Origin: Bacteroidales bacterium
GTDB taxonomy: Bacteria > Bacteroidota > Bacteroidia > Bacteroidales > Lentimicrobiaceae
Assembly: GCA_016788045.1 (NCBI GenBank)
Contig: JAEUTG010000010.1
Location: 1 to 64,000 of the forward strand
DNA length: 64,000 nucleotides
Reading direction: 5' to 3'
Shown: positions 45,344-56,563 of the stretch, one piece after another
How positions within the stretch are numbered: position 1 is the stretch's first letter
Layout of the letters: every line of letters starts with the position of its first letter
Made by a program: the position numbers and the translations under genes
The notes under the pieces: model-generated
Seen by the model: only the letters and a program-made list of their open reading frames with translations
What the model was told of the DNA's origin: nothing
The model's database searches: none

Positions 45344-46422
45344 CAGGATTGTTGAAACAAGGTCTGTTCCGGGCTTTCAGGCGTTACGAAACCCGGCGTC
45401 ATGAGTTGTCTTATCTTTTCTGGGAATGTACCACCCGCTGCAACCTCAGCTGTCTTCACTGCGGAAGCGACTGTGCGATAGACAGTTTGCATGCGGACAT
45501 GCCGTCTGAGGATTTTTTAAAGGTTCTTCAGGGAATCAGAAAACAAGAACGCAACCTTATGGTGGTGATCACCGGCGGTGAACCGCTGCTGCGGAAAGAT
45601 CTTGAATCTGCAGGACGGGAAATCAGAAAGCTGGGGATGCGCTGGGGCATTGTCAGCAACGGACTGCTGTATACTGCAGAAAGGCAGAATTCATTGCTCA
45701 ATGCCGGCATGGGGGCGCTCACCCTGAGTCTCGACGGCCTTGGAAACAGTCACAACTGGCTGCGCAACAACAAAAACAGCTTCAGCCTGGTAAGCAGGGC
45801 GATTGCGCTGGCAGCGAACCATCCACGGCTGAACTTCGATGTGGTAACCTGTGTAAATCAGCGAAACATTGATGAACTGCAAGCCATCCATGATTTTCTG
45901 AACCGAATGAATGTGAAAGCCTGGCGGTTGTTTACCATTGCCCCCATAGGAAGGGCTTCTCATCATCCTGAACTTCAGCTAACCCCTTCGCAGATGAAGG
46001 CCTTGATGGAGTTTATCAGCGAAGCGAGAAAGCAGCAGGGCATTGATGTAAAGTTCAGTTGCGAAGCATATACAGGCCCCTGGGAATACAAAGTCAGGGA
46101 TACCGCCTTTTTCTGCAGAGCCGGTATCAACATCGCTTCAGTGCTGATTGACGGTTCAATCTCTGCCTGCCCGAACATTGACCGGAGCTTTGTTCAGGGC
46201 AATATTTACCTCGATGACTTTACAGAAATCTGGGAAAACCGGTTTCATGATTTCAGGAACAGGGAATGGGCGAGGAAGGGCAACTGCGGGAACTGCCCTG
46301 AATTCAATGATTGCCAGGGCAATGGGATGCACCTATGGCATGGTGATAAAGACAAAGTTCTGGTCTGTCATGCCGGCATGTTAAGAGAGTCTTCAGCAGC
46401 TCAGGGTAAACCTTCAACCTGA
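45340..46422 (+). CDS. Radical SAM/SPASM protein of the rSAM/lipoprotein pair
   Basis: A 360-residue protein. The radical SAM [4Fe-4S] motif is C34-x3-C38-x2-C41 (CNLSCLHC), the SAM-binding GGEPLL motif follows, and a C-terminal SPASM-like region holds further cysteines (FFCRAG, SACPN, GNCGNCPEFNDC, VCH) for auxiliary clusters. SPASM enzymes usually modify peptides or proteins after translation. Translation is coupled to the lipoprotein gene, so a shared job is likely. The modification is unknown. Confidence 0.88.
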   Translation: MTGLLKQGLFRAFRRYETRRHELSYLFWECTTRCNLSCLHCGSDCAIDSLHADMPSEDFLKVLQGIRKQERNLMVVITGGEPLLRKDLESAGREIRKLGMRWGIVSNGLLYTAERQNSLLNAGMGALTLSLDGLGNSHNWLRNNKNSFSLVSRAIALAANHPRLNFDVVTCVNQRNIDELQAIHDFLNRMNVKAWRLFTIAPIGRASHHPELQLTPSQMKALMEFISEARKQQGIDVKFSCEAYTGPWEYKVRDTAFFCRAGINIASVLIDGSISACPNIDRSFVQGNIYLDDFTEIWENRFHDFRNREWARKGNCGNCPEFNDCQGNGMHLWHGDKDKVLVCHAGMLRESSAAQGKPST

Positions 46423-46511
46423 AAAGCAGACGAACCCGAATTCCTTGTCACGCTGACAAGCAGCACCCACCCACGCCACAGACAGAAGAATTGAACCGTT
46501 AATCCTGATAA

Positions 46512-48182
<1,671 letters not shown>

Positions 48183-48306
48183 TTTTACTTTCTGTGCTCT
48201 TCATTACAGAATGCAGTTTCTAACAGAATGAATCAGTCAATGCTCCCTGCTTTCGGTTCAAAACCGCTTCAGGCGGAGATTTCTTCACTGAAAAGCCGGA
48301 TATCGC

Positions 48307-48335
48307 TTGAATCAGCAGGGAGTTTGCTATTTTTG
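48307..48335 (+). promoter_or_regulatory. Promoter of the acyltransferase gene
   Basis: TTG (48307-48309), 18 bases, TATTTTTG (48328-48335); leader of about 32 bases. Confidence 0.65.
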
Positions 48336-48370
48336 CACCTGATAAATCAGTTACATAATCCGCATATCTG

Positions 48371-49261
48371 ATGCGCTGGTACCAGAAACTTTTGGCTTCT
48401 TTTCTCTATATTCTTGCAAGAATTGCAGGGAAGCTTCCGATGCCGGTATTGTATTTTAAAGCCGGGTTTGTCCGTTTTTTCGCTGTTAAGGTACTACGGT
48501 ATCGCTATCAGGTAATTGTACAGAATATTTCAAGGTCATTCCCTGAATACAATTACAGGCAGGTAAGACAGACAGCGCATGACTTTTACAGGCACTTCTT
48601 CGATGTATTCACCGAGGTTATCGCTTTCCAGGGATTTAACCCTCAAACAGCGGTAAAGCATCTGACAGTCGAAAACCCCGAACTTCTGAATTCCTACCAT
48701 GAACAGGGAATCAATGTGATTGCCATGGCTGGTCACCGGGGAAACTGGGAATGGGTAACCATTCTGCCACTGCATTTTAAATTCAGTATTTATACCTTGT
48801 ATAAACCACTTTCCGACAAGGTCATGGAAAGCCTAATGAACCGCATCAGAAAACGTTTCGGCATCCGGCTGCTTTCGATGAATCAGGCGGCAAGGTTTAT
48901 TCTGAGCAAAAAAGATTTTCCGGCTGTTTACCTTTTTGTGGGGGATCAGTCACCTTCTCATAAGGATCCTGAATTCTGCTTTGACTTTATGAACCAGCCC
49001 AGCTTTCTTTTTACCGGTGGAGCCAAGCTTGCCAGAGCCACGAAGTCTGCAGTCGTATACATGAGTATATCAAAGCAAAAAAGAGGATACTATTCCGTCA
49101 GGTTCACCCCAATTGCCGATCCTGATGGGGTTTCGGATGAGAAAGCAATCCTTCGCAGGTATGCTCAACTGCTTGAAGAAGACATCCGTCGTCAGCCCGC
49201 GAACTACCTGTGGTCGCACAAGCGGTGGAAAAACCTGCCTCCTCCTGAGCACAAGCCATAG
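48371..49261 (+). CDS. Lysophospholipid/lipid A acyltransferase (LpxL/HtrB-like)
   Basis: A 296-residue membrane-associated acyltransferase. The catalytic HX4E motif is H122-RGNW-E127, followed by the family's FxxYKP segment (TLYKPL), the DQS motif (GDQSPS) and the acyl-acceptor region. An N-terminal hydrophobic helix (8-35) anchors it. It adds a secondary acyl chain to lipid A or to a related lipid. A single gene in its unit. Confidence 0.9.
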   Translation: MRWYQKLLASFLYILARIAGKLPMPVLYFKAGFVRFFAVKVLRYRYQVIVQNISRSFPEYNYRQVRQTAHDFYRHFFDVFTEVIAFQGFNPQTAVKHLTVENPELLNSYHEQGINVIAMAGHRGNWEWVTILPLHFKFSIYTLYKPLSDKVMESLMNRIRKRFGIRLLSMNQAARFILSKKDFPAVYLFVGDQSPSHKDPEFCFDFMNQPSFLFTGGAKLARATKSAVVYMSISKQKRGYYSVRFTPIADPDGVSDEKAILRRYAQLLEEDIRRQPANYLWSHKRWKNLPPPEHKP

Positions 49262-49300
49262 AACCTGTTGCTTAACGCTCTCAGTTAAAAATCAGCCTCA

Positions 49301-50026
49301 TTAATAATTGGCTGTCAGCGCCCAGCTGACTTCGCAGCAAGGGGTAAAGCCGAGTGAAGTAAACAACTTCAGAGAGGGGCTATTGTCGGGTACGATGTGG
49401 GCAAAGACTTCCCTTCCCTTTTTCCGCACCTTTGAAGCCATAGCCGTAACCAGTGCTCTGGCGTAACCCTTTCCGCGGTGTGCATTGAGAACATGCAACA
49501 TCCCCACAGAGCCATCGTCATGCGTCATCACCCAGGCAACAGGATGATGGTTAATCCTGACACAATAGCCGCCACCCAGAATCAGCCGTTTATGCAGGTA
49601 ATCCATACAAAGAAACTGCTGATAATCAGAATTTTCGTACACCAGCGGAAGATCCCCGGGACTTAATTCCCCGACCAACGGATTTATACTCACAGAAACA
49701 GAATGATCCATAAACAAACGGATGCAGGTGATGTGCCATGCAAGTCCTGAATGTCCTTTTAGCCAGGTAAAGACCTCTGTGTTGCTAAGGACGATGAAGG
49801 CATCTTCGCGGGTTTTATTCAGGGTTCTTTCCAGAAAACCGGCAGTTGTGCTGTGGCTGAAGTGGCACCATGCTTCATCTGACCGGAAACGGCACATCAC
49901 CATGTCATCCTCTTCTGCTATTTCCATAAGTTCATATTCCTCCGCAAGGTTAAACAAAGCCATGTTTTCCCTGTGGTGCCTGATCAGTTTCTGCTGTACT
50001 GATTCATTCAGGATCATATGCTGCAT
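49301..50026 (-). CDS. GNAT family N-acetyltransferase (FR47-like)
   Basis: A 241-residue protein. The C-terminal 110 residues carry the GNAT acetyl-CoA loop (NAHRGKGYARALVTAMA) and the following helix-strand pattern; the N-terminal half is a degenerate GNAT-like domain as in FR47 proteins. The acceptor is unknown. The LytTR regulator gene is 60 bases upstream on the same strand, so they could share a transcript. Confidence 0.82.
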   Translation of the reverse strand: MQHMILNESVQQKLIRHHRENMALFNLAEEYELMEIAEEDDMVMCRFRSDEAWCHFSHSTTAGFLERTLNKTREDAFIVLSNTEVFTWLKGHSGLAWHITCIRLFMDHSVSVSINPLVGELSPGDLPLVYENSDYQQFLCMDYLHKRLILGGGYCVRINHHPVAWVMTHDDGSVGMLHVLNAHRGKGYARALVTAMASKVRKKGREVFAHIVPDNSPSLKLFTSLGFTPCCEVSWALTANY

Positions 50027-50085
50027 TGTTTGGTTTCCGGCTTACCGGTCTGAAATTCCGGAAGCTTCATTTATTCTGCAAAACT

Positions 50086-50838
50086 TCATCCGAGCCATTC
50101 CTTGAACTTCGTAACCTTATCACGGCTTACAAAGACTTCTCTTGCTGCGGGAGGGGTAAGTTCAAGCTTCAGCCTGCTTTTTGGATAGATAAGTACATTT
50201 TTGATAGATTCAAGTTTTACCAGAAACTGTCTGTTAATTCTGAAGAATGATTTCGGATCAATCATGGTGCAGAGGTCATCCAGGCTGAAATCTACGGGAT
50301 ACTGATGATTGTCAGAAGTCACCATAAAGGTTATGCCCTCTTCTGAGTAAAACCAGGCGATCTCACCGATGCCGAAACTCTTGATTTTCTGCCCTATGGT
50401 TACGGAGAACCTCTCTTTGTAAGCCTGCGGGCCAGATGTAATCAGACGGAAAAGCGATTCCATATCGGGTTGGGCAGCAGGTGCGGTAAACTCGCGGAAT
50501 TTCTGAATACTGTTAGCCAGTTCTTCTTTAACAATGGGCTTGAGCAGGTAATCGATGCTGCGCATTTTGAAGGCCCTGATGGCATATTCGTCATACGCTG
50601 TGGTGAAGATGATCGGGGAATCAACCTTAACCTTTTCGAATATGGTAAAACTCAGATCATCCTCAAGGTGGATGTCCAGAAAAATCAGGTCAGGTGCGGG
50701 ATTCCCGCTGAACCATTCAACCGCTTCTTCCACCGACTCAAGCCTTGCAACGACCATTGCGTCATGGGCACATTCAGCAATCAGGGTTTCCAGCCTCCGG
50801 GCGGCCAGTTCTTCATCCTCGACAATTACAATTTTCAT
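50086..50838 (-). CDS. LytTR-type response regulator
   Basis: A 250-residue transcription regulator: receiver domain with phospho-acceptor Asp55 (FLDIHL) and Lys100 (LLKPI), and a C-terminal LytTR DNA-binding domain (about 145-250; SKEEGITFMVTSDNHQ-like region and FFRINRQFLVKLESI). The ATG at 50838 starts the receiver cleanly (MKIVIVEDEE); the open frame upstream runs into the MITE-like element. It is the evident partner of the LytS-type kinase at 51103. Confidence 0.92.
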   Translation of the reverse strand: MKIVIVEDEELAARRLETLIAECAHDAMVVARLESVEEAVEWFSGNPAPDLIFLDIHLEDDLSFTIFEKVKVDSPIIFTTAYDEYAIRAFKMRSIDYLLKPIVKEELANSIQKFREFTAPAAQPDMESLFRLITSGPQAYKERFSVTIGQKIKSFGIGEIAWFYSEEGITFMVTSDNHQYPVDFSLDDLCTMIDPKSFFRINRQFLVKLESIKNVLIYPKSRLKLELTPPAAREVFVSRDKVTKFKEWLG

Positions 50839-50885
50839 AGTCAGCAGATTTTGAGTTAATGCTTTACAATTATTGTGAGCTTTTA

Positions 50886-51099
50886 AGAGACTGTTTAAAT
50901 TTAATATTCCTTTTTTAATAGGCCCATCCTTTAGGGCGGGTTTCAATCAGATTATCACAGAATGTGGCAAAATCACGAAAAATTTATTATGAATTTACAA
51001 ATTTTTCATGATTTTGCCCCTGTGCCTTTTGTTTTTTTTCAATACCCGCCCTAAAGGACGGGCCTATTCACAGAGTTTTAAAATATTTAAACAGTCTCT
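50886..51099. mobile_element. Palindromic MITE-like element, about 214 bp
   Basis: Perfect 15-bp terminal inverted repeats (AGAGACTGTTTAAAT at 50886-50900; its complement at 51085-51099). Inside are two more inverted-repeat pairs: 25 bases at 50917-50941 and 51044-51068 with one mismatch, and GCAAAATCACGAAAAATTT-type arms near 50968-51018. The whole can fold into one long hairpin. There is no ORF. A TA flanks the left end (50884-50885) and the right end runs into TA (51099-51100). It lies between the kinase and regulator genes. Confidence 0.75.
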
Positions 51100-51102
51100 A
51101 AA

Positions 51103-54100
51103 TCAGAGTAATGGTATTTTAACAATAAACTTCTCTCCCTCGACCCCGGAAACCACCTTCCGGTCGGTGAAATAGCCATACCGGCTGGCAATGTTGTTAA
51201 GCCCTACCCCTGTTGACTGCACATGTGATTCACGCAGCTGCAGGTTGTTTTCAATCACCAGAAATTCGTTTTCGCTGAAAACATCGATCCGGAGTGGCTG
51301 TTTTCTTGAAAAAGTATTATGCTTGATCGCATTTTCAATCAATAACTGCAGGGCCAGTGGCACAACCTTCAGCTGAAGTTTCTCCGGAGTCAGGTCAACT
51401 ACCACCTTCATCTTTCCTGAGAAACGGATATCCAGCAGAAATGTATAAGCTTTCAGGAAGTCCAGCTCTGTTTCAAGCGTAACCACCTCTTTGTCTTTGT
51501 TCTCAAGTACATACCGATACACCATGGATAGGCGGAGGGTGAACTGTTCAGCAAGGTCCGGTTCAATCTTTATCAGGGAAGTCAGGACATTGAGGCTGTT
51601 GAAAAGAAAGTGCGGATTAACCTGGCTCCGGAGAGTCTCGAACTGCGACTGAAGGTTTTCTTTCTGCAGTTGCAGCAATTCATTCTTGCGTGATTCAAGT
51701 TCAAGCGAATAACTTTCAACCTTGATTTTTGATTCGGAGTAGTTCCGTTCCAGAACAGTTACGTATTTTTCAAGTTCAGCCTCGAGTTTCTTTTGCTCGG
51801 TAATATCCTGTACCAGTGAAGCCAGTCCGATTACCTTGCCTGATGAATCTTTCAGCGGGGTATTGTACCAGTTGCAGATGATGGTATGTCCGTTTTTGGT
51901 GATGTTCTCATTGGTATTTCGTTGTCCGCCTGTCTGGTCTAAGATATCGCCCGAAAGCCTGGCAATTTCAGTTTGAATATGGGGTGGTACAATAAGATTA
52001 AATGCGTGTTTACCAATAACTTCGGATCTTGAAAAACCGAAAATACTCTCTGCTGAAGGATTCCACTCCATGACTTCAAGGTTTTCATTCCATTCGATGT
52101 AGGCGAGTGGCGTTTGCTTAAAGTGAAGGGTTAAGCGCTCATTCACGCGGCGGAGCTCTTCCTCTGCATTTTTTCTTTCAGTAATGTCAATGGCAATTCC
52201 TCTGCTACCGGTCACTTTAGCGTTGCGCAGCACCGGTGAACCGTAAACCAGGATAGGAAATGTACTGCCATCGGCCCTGATTCCTAGATATTCATTCTCC
52301 AGTTGACTATATTTCAAGCCCATCACTTTCGAAAAATTCTGCTTCAGACGGTTTCGCTGCTCCGGAACGATCAGATCCGTTGCATAAAGCCCTTTACGAA
52401 CATCGGCTTCTGAAATTCCGAACATCTCTTTGCCAGCGCGGTTGATGAAGGTAAAACGGCCCTGTTCATCCAGTTCAAAAATCAGCTGTGGCAGGAGATC
52501 GGTGATCTCGCGGAATTTTATCTCACTATCACGCAGGGCCTGTTCTGCTTTTTTGCGGTTGGTAATATCGTGAACAATGGCAATGCTGAAAGGCTTGCTG
52601 TCCATTTCGATATAAGTGGCTGAAATCTCAACAAAAACCGTTTCGCCATCCTTGCGGACCGATTTACGCTCAGCAATGTAGTGATAAGGATTTTCTGCAC
52701 TCACGGTTTCCAGTGGGTTGTCGGGTTCATTGTCGAGCTGAAGTATGTTCATATTGAGCAATTCAGCTGTGGTGTAGCCGTATATCCTCACAGCCGGCTG
52801 GTTTACATCAACAATGGCATTGGTTTGCTGATCTATCAGAAAGATAGCGTCGGCGGCGGTATTGAAGATACTGCGGTAGCGGGCTTCACTTTCGCGCAGT
52901 TTTTCTTCCGATCTGCGGCGTTCAGTAATGTCCATATGAGAACCGGCCATACGGTAAGCTTTTCCCTGATTGTCGCGCAGACAAACTCCCCGCGACAGTA
53001 TCCAGCGGTATTCACCACTTTTGTGGCGCAGGCGGTATTCAGGATTGTAGGCCGGGACCCTGCCTTCAATATAGTCTTCATTTGCTTTGAGCACCCTTTC
53101 CCGGTCATCAGGATGAATGCGGGATTCCCAGTCTGACAGCTCGTTTCTCATTTCATCGGGCTGCAGTCCAAGAATGGATTTGTAATGATTCGAAAAATAA
53201 ACTTCGTTGGTAACAAGGTTCCAGTCAAAGATTCCTTCGTTGACCCCTTCCACGGCAAGGGCATACCTTTGTTCACTCTCAATCAGGGCTTTTTCGGCAG
53301 CCTTTCGTTCGGTGATGTCGCGGATATAGGTCTGGGTAGCGGTCCTCCCGTTAAAATTGATGATTCCGTTGTTAAACTCAACCGGTTTGAGGGTACCATC
53401 CTTACACAACAACATCGATTCATAAATCTGGGGAGGAGTCTCTCCCGACTGACGCTGGTTGTAATAACTGATGATTTTATCCCTTTCAGCCGGAGCAATA
53501 TAGCGGATAAACGGGGTATCAAGCATCTCCTCAACTCCGAAGCCTAGTATACTGGCCATCATCTGGTTGATGAACTTAACCCTGCCATCCTGGAGGATGA
53601 CAATGCCATCGTTGGCCCTTTCCACCAGGAAGCGGTATTTCTCCTCGCTTTCCCTGATGCGCGCAGCCGCTTCCATCTGCACGGTATTGTCGCGCATGAT
53701 GACGAAGGAGGCAGGCTTCCCCTCAAATTCAATCGTTGAGCTGTTGAATTCAAGGTTAACCCGCTTGCCGGATTTGGAGATGCCGATGGTAGCATAGATG
53801 GCCGGAACTTTTTCACCAGCCATCCGGCGGAGATGAATTTCCTTCAAACGGTCTCTTTCCTCAGGCGCAACCAGATTGGCAAAGGGCATACCAAGAAGCT
53901 CTTCTGCTGAATATTCCGTAATATCACAGAACGCCTGGTTTACAAACCTGAAAAAACCATCCTGGGTGATAAAAATGCCGTCGTTGGCGTTGCTGATCAG
54001 GGTGCGGTACTTCTCTTCCGATTCACGCAATGCCTGTTCGGCTTTGCGGCGGGCACTGATATTGCGCGACACCCCGAGCATTTCAGTCAGTTCACCTTTT

Positions 54101-55041
54101 TCGCCGGCAATCAGGGTTGCAGCAACCTCAATCCATACGGTACTGCCATCGCGGCAGCGTTGTTCAAGCTCTTCAATGGCAAATGTGGTGATCTCCTCCC
54201 CTTTTTTAAATCTGGCCTGCACCTCCTGAATGAGCGACTTAATCCTGGCAGCACTCTCTTCGGTGAAAGATGATTCGAATGACATCCGCATCACTTCTTC
54301 GGCCGTAAATCCACGCATACGCTCAACCGAAGGGCTTACAAAGGAGAATCTGAGCGTCTTCAGGTCAAGCGTCCATACCACATCCTGCATGTGTTCAGTG
54401 AGAATACGGTAGCGATCATCACTGATTCTTGCTGCTTTTCGCGCGGTAAAGATGGTTGCAGCGGACTGATTGTTGACAAAAGCAATCATTCCACCAAGGA
54501 TAAAGAAACCAATGAGTATCAGAAGAATGCCTGCAAACTCATAAAGAGAATACCGCTCGTGGCTAAAAAACCATAACAGGCCGGAGTAAACCAGAAGGAA
54601 GAGAAAACCATGCAATACCTGTCGTGAAAACCTGAAGGGGATAAAGGCAAACCAGACAGTAATGAGCAAGGCAGGTCCAATCCAGTACCAGAATCCCGAA
54701 GATCCTGCATAGTGGGAAACCATTGCACTGGAAATCATCCAGATATAAAAGCCTGCACAAACGAAAACCTTGCGACGGTAATGATACCGGCTGGTCAGTG
54801 TAATGGCCAGATTGGCGAGCAACAATGCCGTTGCCGGGATACCGACCCTCAGCATCAGAAAAGAATCGGGAAGCTCAATAAACAGGGTTGCCCCGATAAA
54901 TGCCCACAAAGAGCTGAGCCCAAGCATGGTAATCAGGGTAAATCTGCTGCGCAGCGAACTCTCCCGGTAGCGGATAAAATCCTGATCCTGATTAAATGTT
55001 TCAAGATCGCGCAGAAATTTGAGAATCGGATTCAGTACCAT
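51103..55041 (-). CDS. LytS-type sensor histidine kinase with seven PAS domains
   Basis: A 1312-residue membrane kinase. About 30-200: five or six transmembrane segments. Then seven consecutive PAS domains, each preceded by an ESExxYR-type linker. Around residue 1100 a coiled coil leads to the His_kinase domain (PF06580 type) with the phospho-His in NPHFLFNSLN and a GHKL ATPase (LIENAIKHN, GVGLNN) at the end. It should phosphorylate the LytTR regulator at 50086. The number of PAS domains is high even for this class. The kinase stop is only 3 bases from the MITE-like element. Confidence 0.92.
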   Translation of the reverse strand: MVLNPILKFLRDLETFNQDQDFIRYRESSLRSRFTLITMLGLSSLWAFIGATLFIELPDSFLMLRVGIPATALLLANLAITLTSRYHYRRKVFVCAGFYIWMISSAMVSHYAGSSGFWYWIGPALLITVWFAFIPFRFSRQVLHGFLFLLVYSGLLWFFSHERYSLYEFAGILLILIGFFILGGMIAFVNNQSAATIFTARKAARISDDRYRILTEHMQDVVWTLDLKTLRFSFVSPSVERMRGFTAEEVMRMSFESSFTEESAARIKSLIQEVQARFKKGEEITTFAIEELEQRCRDGSTVWIEVAATLIAGEKGELTEMLGVSRNISARRKAEQALRESEEKYRTLISNANDGIFITQDGFFRFVNQAFCDITEYSAEELLGMPFANLVAPEERDRLKEIHLRRMAGEKVPAIYATIGISKSGKRVNLEFNSSTIEFEGKPASFVIMRDNTVQMEAAARIRESEEKYRFLVERANDGIVILQDGRVKFINQMMASILGFGVEEMLDTPFIRYIAPAERDKIISYYNQRQSGETPPQIYESMLLCKDGTLKPVEFNNGIINFNGRTATQTYIRDITERKAAEKALIESEQRYALAVEGVNEGIFDWNLVTNEVYFSNHYKSILGLQPDEMRNELSDWESRIHPDDRERVLKANEDYIEGRVPAYNPEYRLRHKSGEYRWILSRGVCLRDNQGKAYRMAGSHMDITERRRSEEKLRESEARYRSIFNTAADAIFLIDQQTNAIVDVNQPAVRIYGYTTAELLNMNILQLDNEPDNPLETVSAENPYHYIAERKSVRKDGETVFVEISATYIEMDSKPFSIAIVHDITNRKKAEQALRDSEIKFREITDLLPQLIFELDEQGRFTFINRAGKEMFGISEADVRKGLYATDLIVPEQRNRLKQNFSKVMGLKYSQLENEYLGIRADGSTFPILVYGSPVLRNAKVTGSRGIAIDITERKNAEEELRRVNERLTLHFKQTPLAYIEWNENLEVMEWNPSAESIFGFSRSEVIGKHAFNLIVPPHIQTEIARLSGDILDQTGGQRNTNENITKNGHTIICNWYNTPLKDSSGKVIGLASLVQDITEQKKLEAELEKYVTVLERNYSESKIKVESYSLELESRKNELLQLQKENLQSQFETLRSQVNPHFLFNSLNVLTSLIKIEPDLAEQFTLRLSMVYRYVLENKDKEVVTLETELDFLKAYTFLLDIRFSGKMKVVVDLTPEKLQLKVVPLALQLLIENAIKHNTFSRKQPLRIDVFSENEFLVIENNLQLRESHVQSTGVGLNNIASRYGYFTDRKVVSGVEGEKFIVKIPLL

Positions 55042-55064
55042 AAAAGCTCAGGATTTCAGCCTTT

Positions 55065-55095
55065 CAAACCTACATCAAATATTGATAATTCACAA
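55065..55095 (-). promoter_or_regulatory. Promoter of the PAS kinase gene
   Basis: Minus strand: TTG (55095-55093), 20 bases, TAGGTTTG (55072-55065); leader of about 20 bases to the ATG at 55041. Confidence 0.6.
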
Positions 55096-55163
55096 ACCGT
55101 TCACAACAATAGTTTTCCTGACACTACCGCACCCCCCCCGAAGACTTTTATCAAACACGGAAG

Positions 55164-55718
55164 TCACCCTGTGAAAATTTTCTTCAGTGATTCAGCGGAT
55201 AAAAATTCGGGAAATTCTACAATCCCGTTCACTTGATCAAGTGACCGGGATTCAATCTCAAGTACCTGCAGTTTGCTATTATCCTGTGATCCCGGCCACC
55301 GGATATTGTAATCTTCAGCAGCAACAAAACCGGCTTTCCGGAAGAAATCAGCAGCTCCGTAAGCAATGATGGATCCATATTTATCTGCCCTGGCTTCATC
55401 AATACCTGCAGCGAGCAGCCGCGATCCAATCCCTCTCTTTCGAAATTCAGGCAACACAGAAAGCATAACCAGTATCAGGGTGCGGTATATGTCTGTTCCG
55501 GCCCTCAGGTATCCGGGACAAAGCAGAATATGGCCTTTTGGCTCATTGCCCGATAAGGCTATCAGAGAAAGACTTCTTTTCAAGCCAGCATTTTTTGTAA
55601 GGGTAGAAAGCAGACTGCTTTGAAGGTTGTTGCCATAACACTGACAGATTACCTTTTCAAGAGCAGCTGCATCACTTTTTAATTCCGGACGGATAACAAG
55701 ATCCTGAAGTGAATTCAT
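55164..55718 (-). CDS. GNAT family N-acetyltransferase (YhbS-like)
   Basis: A 184-residue acetyltransferase with the acetyl-CoA binding loop VLPEFRKRGIGSRLL (about 92-106) and the following FFRKAGF motif. The layout resembles the YhbS group, with acceptor unknown. It is probably a separate unit from the methyltransferase genes 62 bases upstream. A C-rich run (55131-55140) lies after its stop. Confidence 0.85.
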   Translation of the reverse strand: MNSLQDLVIRPELKSDAAALEKVICQCYGNNLQSSLLSTLTKNAGLKRSLSLIALSGNEPKGHILLCPGYLRAGTDIYRTLILVMLSVLPEFRKRGIGSRLLAAGIDEARADKYGSIIAYGAADFFRKAGFVAAEDYNIRWPGSQDNSKLQVLEIESRSLDQVNGIVEFPEFLSAESLKKIFTG

Positions 55719-55780
55719 AGGTTTTCGCAGGCTTATTCTCAGGGTAGACAGGGGTTCATGATCTGGTTGAACGAAGCTGT

Positions 55781-56560
55781 TCAGGATGGTTTCCTGAAAG
55801 TCAGGCAGTAAATCCGCTGGTCAAAAAAGTATCTTACTTCTGTCTCTTTCATGCCCGGAGGCAGAAGGTGGACAGGAACGGACAGATCGCGGTCGGCAAG
55901 CTGGTAAAGATTGCGTGTAAAAGGGTTTTTCTGGTAGGTGTTTGCCACAACCGACTCTGTTTCATCGGCAACGAGAATTTTCGATCCCGGTTTTGCCACC
56001 CGGATCATCTCAGACAACGCTCTGCCTTTGTCGTTGAAGTAGTTGATGCCGCCAACATGAAACACAACATCAAACGTATTGTCCTGAAATGGCAGATTCT
56101 CCGCTTCACCCTGAACCAGCGCAGCTGGTATGTTCCAGTGCTTCAGGTGCTTTTTTGCCATCGTCAGCATTCCAAAAGAGATGTCGATCCCAGCATAGTT
56201 GGCCGGTTGGGGAAGGTGTTTCAGATTGTCGGCAGAACCGATGGATACTTCCAGTACATTGCTGTTGCTTTGAATTTCCAGCAGGTCGAGATACAGGGAC
56301 TTGACCTTTTTTTCGGTGGTCCCTTTCAGCCAGCAATAGACCACGGTAGAAGCCCTGTAAAACCGGCTGATACGGTCATAGAAACGGGAGTATTTGAGGT
56401 TATCACCCGTCATGGCATCTTCCGTCATAAATACAGGAATCCCGCTGTTGATGTAGTACCTGTTCCCGTTGGCCGGATTGAGCAGGTAACCCCTGCCCGT
56501 TTCCAGCGTTTCCCGGGTGTACGGATCCTGAAGAACAAAACCAACCGGGTCACTTTTCAT
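55781..56560 (-). CDS. Class I SAM-dependent methyltransferase with N-terminal Trm112-like segment
   Basis: A 259-residue protein. The first 45 residues (LQDPYTRETLETGRGYLLN...YYINSGIPVFM) look like the Trm112/zinc-ribbon-like segment without cysteines. The Rossmann core follows: motif I VLEVSIGSADN, then YAGIDISFGML and DVVFHVGGINYF. The UbiE-like pattern suggests a small molecule or lipid substrate. It starts 3 bases after the stop of the next methyltransferase gene, so both form an operon. Confidence 0.85.
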   Translation of the reverse strand: MKSDPVGFVLQDPYTRETLETGRGYLLNPANGNRYYINSGIPVFMTEDAMTGDNLKYSRFYDRISRFYRASTVVYCWLKGTTEKKVKSLYLDLLEIQSNSNVLEVSIGSADNLKHLPQPANYAGIDISFGMLTMAKKHLKHWNIPAALVQGEAENLPFQDNTFDVVFHVGGINYFNDKGRALSEMIRVAKPGSKILVADETESVVANTYQKNPFTRNLYQLADRDLSVPVHLLPPGMKETEVRYFFDQRIYCLTFRKPS

Positions 56561-56563
56561 CCG

